64,000 nucleotides of DNA. Origin: Rhizobium tibeticum. GTDB taxonomy: Bacteria; Pseudomonadota; Alphaproteobacteria; Rhizobiales; Rhizobiaceae. The translations under genes were made by a program, and so were the position numbers. A model generated the notes under the pieces. That model did not search any database. It was not told the DNA's origin and saw only the letters and a program-made list of their open reading frames with translations. This document shows positions 61,194 to 64,000 of this stretch, one piece after another (within the stretch, counting starts at the first letter, position 1; every line of letters begins with the position of its first letter). The stretch is from the NCBI RefSeq assembly GCF_900110205.1, contig NZ_FOCV01000021.1, positions 57,883 to 121,882 of the forward strand. The letters run 5' to 3'.

Positions 61194-62270
61194 ATGACTT
61201 TGCGCATGTCTATATTTGCAAACCATGATAGTGGTTTATCGTCATTGTCTAATATCTTGCATCAAATAGCCCGGGGCTGGCAATCGCTTCGTTGGGTGGC
61301 GCTGGCTATGGTCGCCGTCGTCCTGAGCGGCTGCGTACAGTCGCTCGACGATCTCGGCGTGGCTTCTCACGATATCCCGCCGAAGCTGCTGGCCAGCATG
61401 CAGGCCAAAGGGATGAAACCGGAAAGTCCGGTTCTCATCCGCATCTTCAAAATGGAAAGCGAATTGGAGGTCTGGAAAGCCGACAGCAGCGGCAAATACG
61501 CGTTGCTTAAGACTTATCCGATGTGTCGCTGGTCCGGCAAATTGGGTCCGAAAACGAAGACCGGCGACCGACAGGCACCCGAGGGCTTCTACCGCGTTTC
61601 CATAGGTGCTCTGAACCCCAAATCGCAATTCTATCTTTCATTCAATCTCGGCTATCCGAACCGTTTGGAAGCCGCCCTGGGCTACAGCGGCGAAGCCCTG
61701 ATGGTGCATGGCGCGTGTTCATCCTCGGGATGCTTTGCTTTGACTGACCAGGGCGTCGGTGAAATCTACGCTGTCGTCGAGAAGGCGCTGAGAGGCGGGC
61801 AGGGCGCGTTCCAGGTGCAAGCCTATCCATTTCACATGACACCCCAGAACCTTGCCGCGCATCGTGATGACCCGAACTTTGCCTTCTGGAAGGACCTCAA
61901 GGAAGGCTACGATATTTTTCAGGTTCGGCGACGCGAGCCCAGGGTTGCCGCCTGCGGCAGGAAGTACGTCTTCGACGCCGAATTCAGGGACGGCGATCCT
62001 GACGATCCGCTCGCCGCATGTCCGGAGCGCATCGACCAATCCGATCCTGCGGTCGTAGCCAAATCATCTGCTGACGAAAAGAAATACCAGGAGCTGGCTG
62101 CCAAAGATTTCACGCCGCTGGCCTATCAGGATGGCGGAATGCATCCGAGCTTTCGCGCGCTGCTCAAGGAAAACGGCGATGTTCAGCTCGCGGAGAAGGT
62201 CTCTGTCATCAAGTATCCGATCAGTCGTCCGGCTTCGGCGTTGGCTGATCCGTTCGACGGAAAGGAATAA
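61194..62270 (+). CDS. L,D-transpeptidase family lipoprotein (YafK-like)
   Basis: A 358-residue protein with a lipobox near residue 47 (VVLSGC) and a YkuD-type L,D-transpeptidase domain (about 70-210). The active-site motif HGACSSSGC carries the catalytic Cys and His. The long N-terminus before the membrane segment (about 30 residues) is unusual and an internal start is possible. YafK-type enzymes cut or form peptidoglycan-linked bonds in the periplasm. AGGGAAGG precedes the ATG. Confidence 0.87.
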   Translation: MTLRMSIFANHDSGLSSLSNILHQIARGWQSLRWVALAMVAVVLSGCVQSLDDLGVASHDIPPKLLASMQAKGMKPESPVLIRIFKMESELEVWKADSSGKYALLKTYPMCRWSGKLGPKTKTGDRQAPEGFYRVSIGALNPKSQFYLSFNLGYPNRLEAALGYSGEALMVHGACSSSGCFALTDQGVGEIYAVVEKALRGGQGAFQVQAYPFHMTPQNLAAHRDDPNFAFWKDLKEGYDIFQVRRREPRVAACGRKYVFDAEFRDGDPDDPLAACPERIDQSDPAVVAKSSADEKKYQELAAKDFTPLAYQDGGMHPSFRALLKENGDVQLAEKVSVIKYPISRPASALADPFDGKE

Positions 62271-62335
62271 CGAAGTTTGTCGGGGCGGGGGTTGCGCCAC
62301 GTTTCGCAAGCGTCACATCTGAAAGCGAGGATGCC

Positions 62336-62668
62336 ATGCGAATGTTACTTGCGGGGATCGTGATCGTGCTGGCTACAGCGGCCCATGCCCATCAGGCGCC
62401 ATCGGGCTTCACTTATGAGCCCTTCTGCTCCAACGGTGACGGTGAGAACGGCGATTGCCAAAGGATTTCCTCTAAAATGGTTCACCCTAACCAAGGCGGA
62501 TACGAAGTGACGCTTCTTCCTGGCGACCATCGGTTAGCAACGCGCAGTCACATGTTTTCAGTTCCACAATCGCAAGTGAAAGAATCGCCGGACGGTGCCT
62601 ATCACCTCTGCTTATTTCCCAACGAGGATACGGTTCGTTGCTTTTATGCGCCGCCAATGGATTTCTGA
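62336..62668 (+). CDS. Exported small protein, unrecognised
   Basis: A 110-residue product with signal MRMLLAGIVIVLATAAHAHQ. The mature part has four cysteines (EPFCSNGDGENGDCQ, YHLCLFP, VRCFYAPP), probably forming two disulfides. The stretch GYEVTLLPGDH is followed by residues typical of small periplasmic beta proteins. Family unknown. Confidence 0.65.
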   Translation: MRMLLAGIVIVLATAAHAHQAPSGFTYEPFCSNGDGENGDCQRISSKMVHPNQGGYEVTLLPGDHRLATRSHMFSVPQSQVKESPDGAYHLCLFPNEDTVRCFYAPPMDF

Positions 62669-62746
62669 GGTAAACGAGAACACCGCGCACGCCGATTATC
62701 GCCATGTGCTCGGCATGTCATCTGCGCCGCTCTGCGGCCGCAAAAT

Positions 62747-63388
62747 CTAACCTGGGGGCCCGGTGTAGCCGACCGCATTCGGCCCCCCGTTCATTTCTCG
62801 TAGCTTGACAACGTACTGCTGCGGGCGAAGCCAGATGCCGGGCGTCTTATATCCCATGGAGCGAGCGATTTTCCCCACGAAGGCATTGCAGTTACTTACT
62901 GTCGCCTGCCAGAAATGGGTACTGGCCTGCAGCTTGCGTATGTACGCAACAACTTCCCTGTATTCCTGTTCGTTCAGCGTAACGCGCCAGCTAGCCGATC
63001 TGTACTTGTCATCCAGGTCTCCGTCGCTCTCCCCGGTCTCGGCTGGCACCGGAATATAATGGCCCAGGATGTAGGGTAAAGCACTATTCGACGCCGGGTG
63101 CAGACCGGCCACTTCGCGATCAATCACGTTGCCCGTCTTGCCCATACGCCCAAAAATTACGTAGGTGTGGCCGTAGCTGAGGGCATAGCGGGAGCGGAAC
63201 TCAATGAAGAATCGCCCTACCTTTTGTTGATTTCGCGCTGCCGTGACTACATTCCGTGGTGCCGTCGCAGAGGCTGTCGGAGCGGCTACACCGCCGCCGG
63301 ACGCAGAACCCGGCCTGGTCTCCCCTAGCGTCGGACAAACCGCTGCTGCGAGGGCGAGCAAGGTTACAAACAATAGGCGACCGCTCAT
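62747..63388 (-). CDS. Exported protein of unknown function
   Basis: A 213-residue protein with signal GRLLFVTLLALAAAVCPTLG. The conserved-looking part has FFIEFRSRYALSYGHTYVIF, HPASNSALPYILGHYIPVPA, WRVTLNEQEYREVVAYIRKL and WQATVSNCNAFVGKIARSMG. The His and the later Cys in SNCNAF recall NlpC/P60 or PPPDE-type cysteine peptidases, but the match is only suggestive. GGAGG lies six bases before the ATG at 63388. Confidence 0.65.
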   Translation of the reverse strand: MSGRLLFVTLLALAAAVCPTLGETRPGSASGGGVAAPTASATAPRNVVTAARNQQKVGRFFIEFRSRYALSYGHTYVIFGRMGKTGNVIDREVAGLHPASNSALPYILGHYIPVPAETGESDGDLDDKYRSASWRVTLNEQEYREVVAYIRKLQASTHFWQATVSNCNAFVGKIARSMGYKTPGIWLRPQQYVVKLREMNGGPNAVGYTGPPG

Positions 63389-63696
63389 GAGCACCTCCAT
63401 TCACGAACTTCGATGAGCACACACACGAAGCTGGATGATTGGACGGCCACGCCGTATGCCTTCCGTCCGATCTGGCCCGGATCAAGCGTTGGGGGCCCGA
63501 TGCAGAGCCTCATCAGTTGCGAATATTGGTTGCAGAGTACCACAAATAGAGCTGGCCGCTAAAGCATTTCCAGCGAAAACTTACGTGCGGCCGCCTTGCC
63601 GCTCCTGGTGTTTGCGCCACCCATATCGGGTCATTCCGTGTATGCATCCGAGCAAGTCCGCGGGATTTTGATTTTCGCGCGTGGTAATGTCGGTTC
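63389..63696. other. Spacer before the IS66-linked gene
   Basis: 308 bases with no supported gene. An IS66 terminal repeat could lie near here, but I cannot define one with only one side of the element visible. Confidence 0.3.
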
Positions 63697-63930
63697 ATGG
63701 AGATCGATGAGGACAAAATCGACGATGCAGTTTTGGCGCTGTTATGGCTGACGCTGCATAACGAGCGTTGCGCCTGGAAGGGTTTCGACTGGGCAACGAC
63801 GGATCGGCTTCACAAGAAGGGCATGATCGGCGACCCAGTCAACAAGTCGAAGTCATTGATCCTGACCGATGAAGGCTTGGAGCGTTCGGAAGCGTTGTTC
63901 CGGAAACTGTTTACGCGGCCGCCGCAATAG
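63697..63930 (+). CDS. DUF6429 protein, IS66-linked
   Basis: A 77-residue protein beginning MEIDEDKIDDAVLALLWLTL and containing AWKGFDWATTDRLHKKGMI and LILTDEGLERSEALFRKLF. This is DUF6429, a small protein that commonly accompanies IS66 elements. Its end overlaps the transposase gene on the other strand by 20 bases. The function is unknown. Confidence 0.8.
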   Translation: MEIDEDKIDDAVLALLWLTLHNERCAWKGFDWATTDRLHKKGMIGDPVNKSKSLILTDEGLERSEALFRKLFTRPPQ

Positions 63931-64000
63931 CGGTTCCCTTTTGTGCTTTCCACTCCCAAGGCAGCAGTTCGTGCAGGCGGGAGACGGGAAGATCGGCGAT
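63911..64000 (-). mobile_element. IS66-type transposase, C-terminal end only
   Basis: The minus strand at the window edge reads IADLPVSRLHELLPWEWKAQ and then KGTAIAAAA before a stop at 63913-63911. This is the characteristic C-terminus of the IS66 family DDE transposase. The rest of the element lies beyond the window. Confidence 0.85.

Overview
The window looks like chromosome of a Rhizobiaceae bacterium (Ensifer/Sinorhizobium/Rhizobium type). The grounds are the GC-rich coding sequence with strong G/C third positions and typical rhizobial families: BA14K, DUF992, GlsB, a 339-residue class I IlvC, a two-domain cold-shock protein followed by DUF192, and a MarR-GNAT fusion. I infer the taxon from gene content only. 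No rRNA was seen; there are three tRNA genes (Lys-CTT, Glu-CTC, Glu-TTC).

Layout. 1-26 kb is an ordinary, intact core-like region. It holds a RecD-like helicase, pdxJ, a divergent quinone reductase/HxlR pair, an MFS exporter with a TetR regulator, a MarR-GNAT regulator with a palindromic operator over its own ribosome binding site, an amino-acid racemase divergent from an Lrp regulator, a type II NADH dehydrogenase, an alcohol dehydrogenase, a TetR gene upstream of ilvC, an aminotransferase, an ABC importer with two-domain permease, and an endonuclease/Nudix/PhzF series. I saw no broken gene here.

26-35 kb is a looser zone of small exported proteins and decayed genes: a BA14K protein with two frame changes, a Gfo/Idh dehydrogenase and a hydroxypyruvate-isomerase-like gene each with one frameshift, and a C-terminal remnant of a FAD oxidase. 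These lie among an intact lytic transglycosylase, a class III adenylate cyclase and a DUF992 protein.

35-43 kb carries two tRNA-Glu genes, a DUF882 peptidase-like lipoprotein, gloA, the cold-shock/DUF192 pair, and a three-gene envelope-glycan cassette (glycosyltransferase, hexapeptide acyltransferase, sialyltransferase-like protein). Beyond the cassette lies a diverged second copy of the DUF192 3' end, then a fragment of an Omp25/31-type porin.

43-61 kb is a copper-handling island. A leftward operon encodes a His-rich exported protein, a lipoprotein, a TolC factor, a Tat-exported multicopper oxidase, a cupredoxin and a CusF-like chaperone, behind a candidate CueR-type promoter. A rightward set encodes a Cys-rich exported protein, a DUF305 protein and a 16-Cys Csp3-like copper store. 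Two Cu(I) P-type ATPases and a CusA pump are present but broken. The second copA and cusA are fused head to head at about 58.43 kb with both 5' halves missing; the first copA is 5'-truncated and frameshifted. cueR is intact. Four small exported proteins with Cys/His motifs and a Pro-Pro tail recur through the island and may be a CopL-like group. A perfect FNR/FixK box precedes a cytochrome c' gene that also carries a frameshift.

61-64 kb holds an L,D-transpeptidase, two unrecognised exported proteins and the edge of an IS66-type element (DUF6429 plus the transposase C-terminus). The contrast between an undamaged left part and at least eight apparent indels or nonsense changes between 27 and 61 kb suggests real decay or rearrangement in an accessory region, though read-level errors are not excluded.
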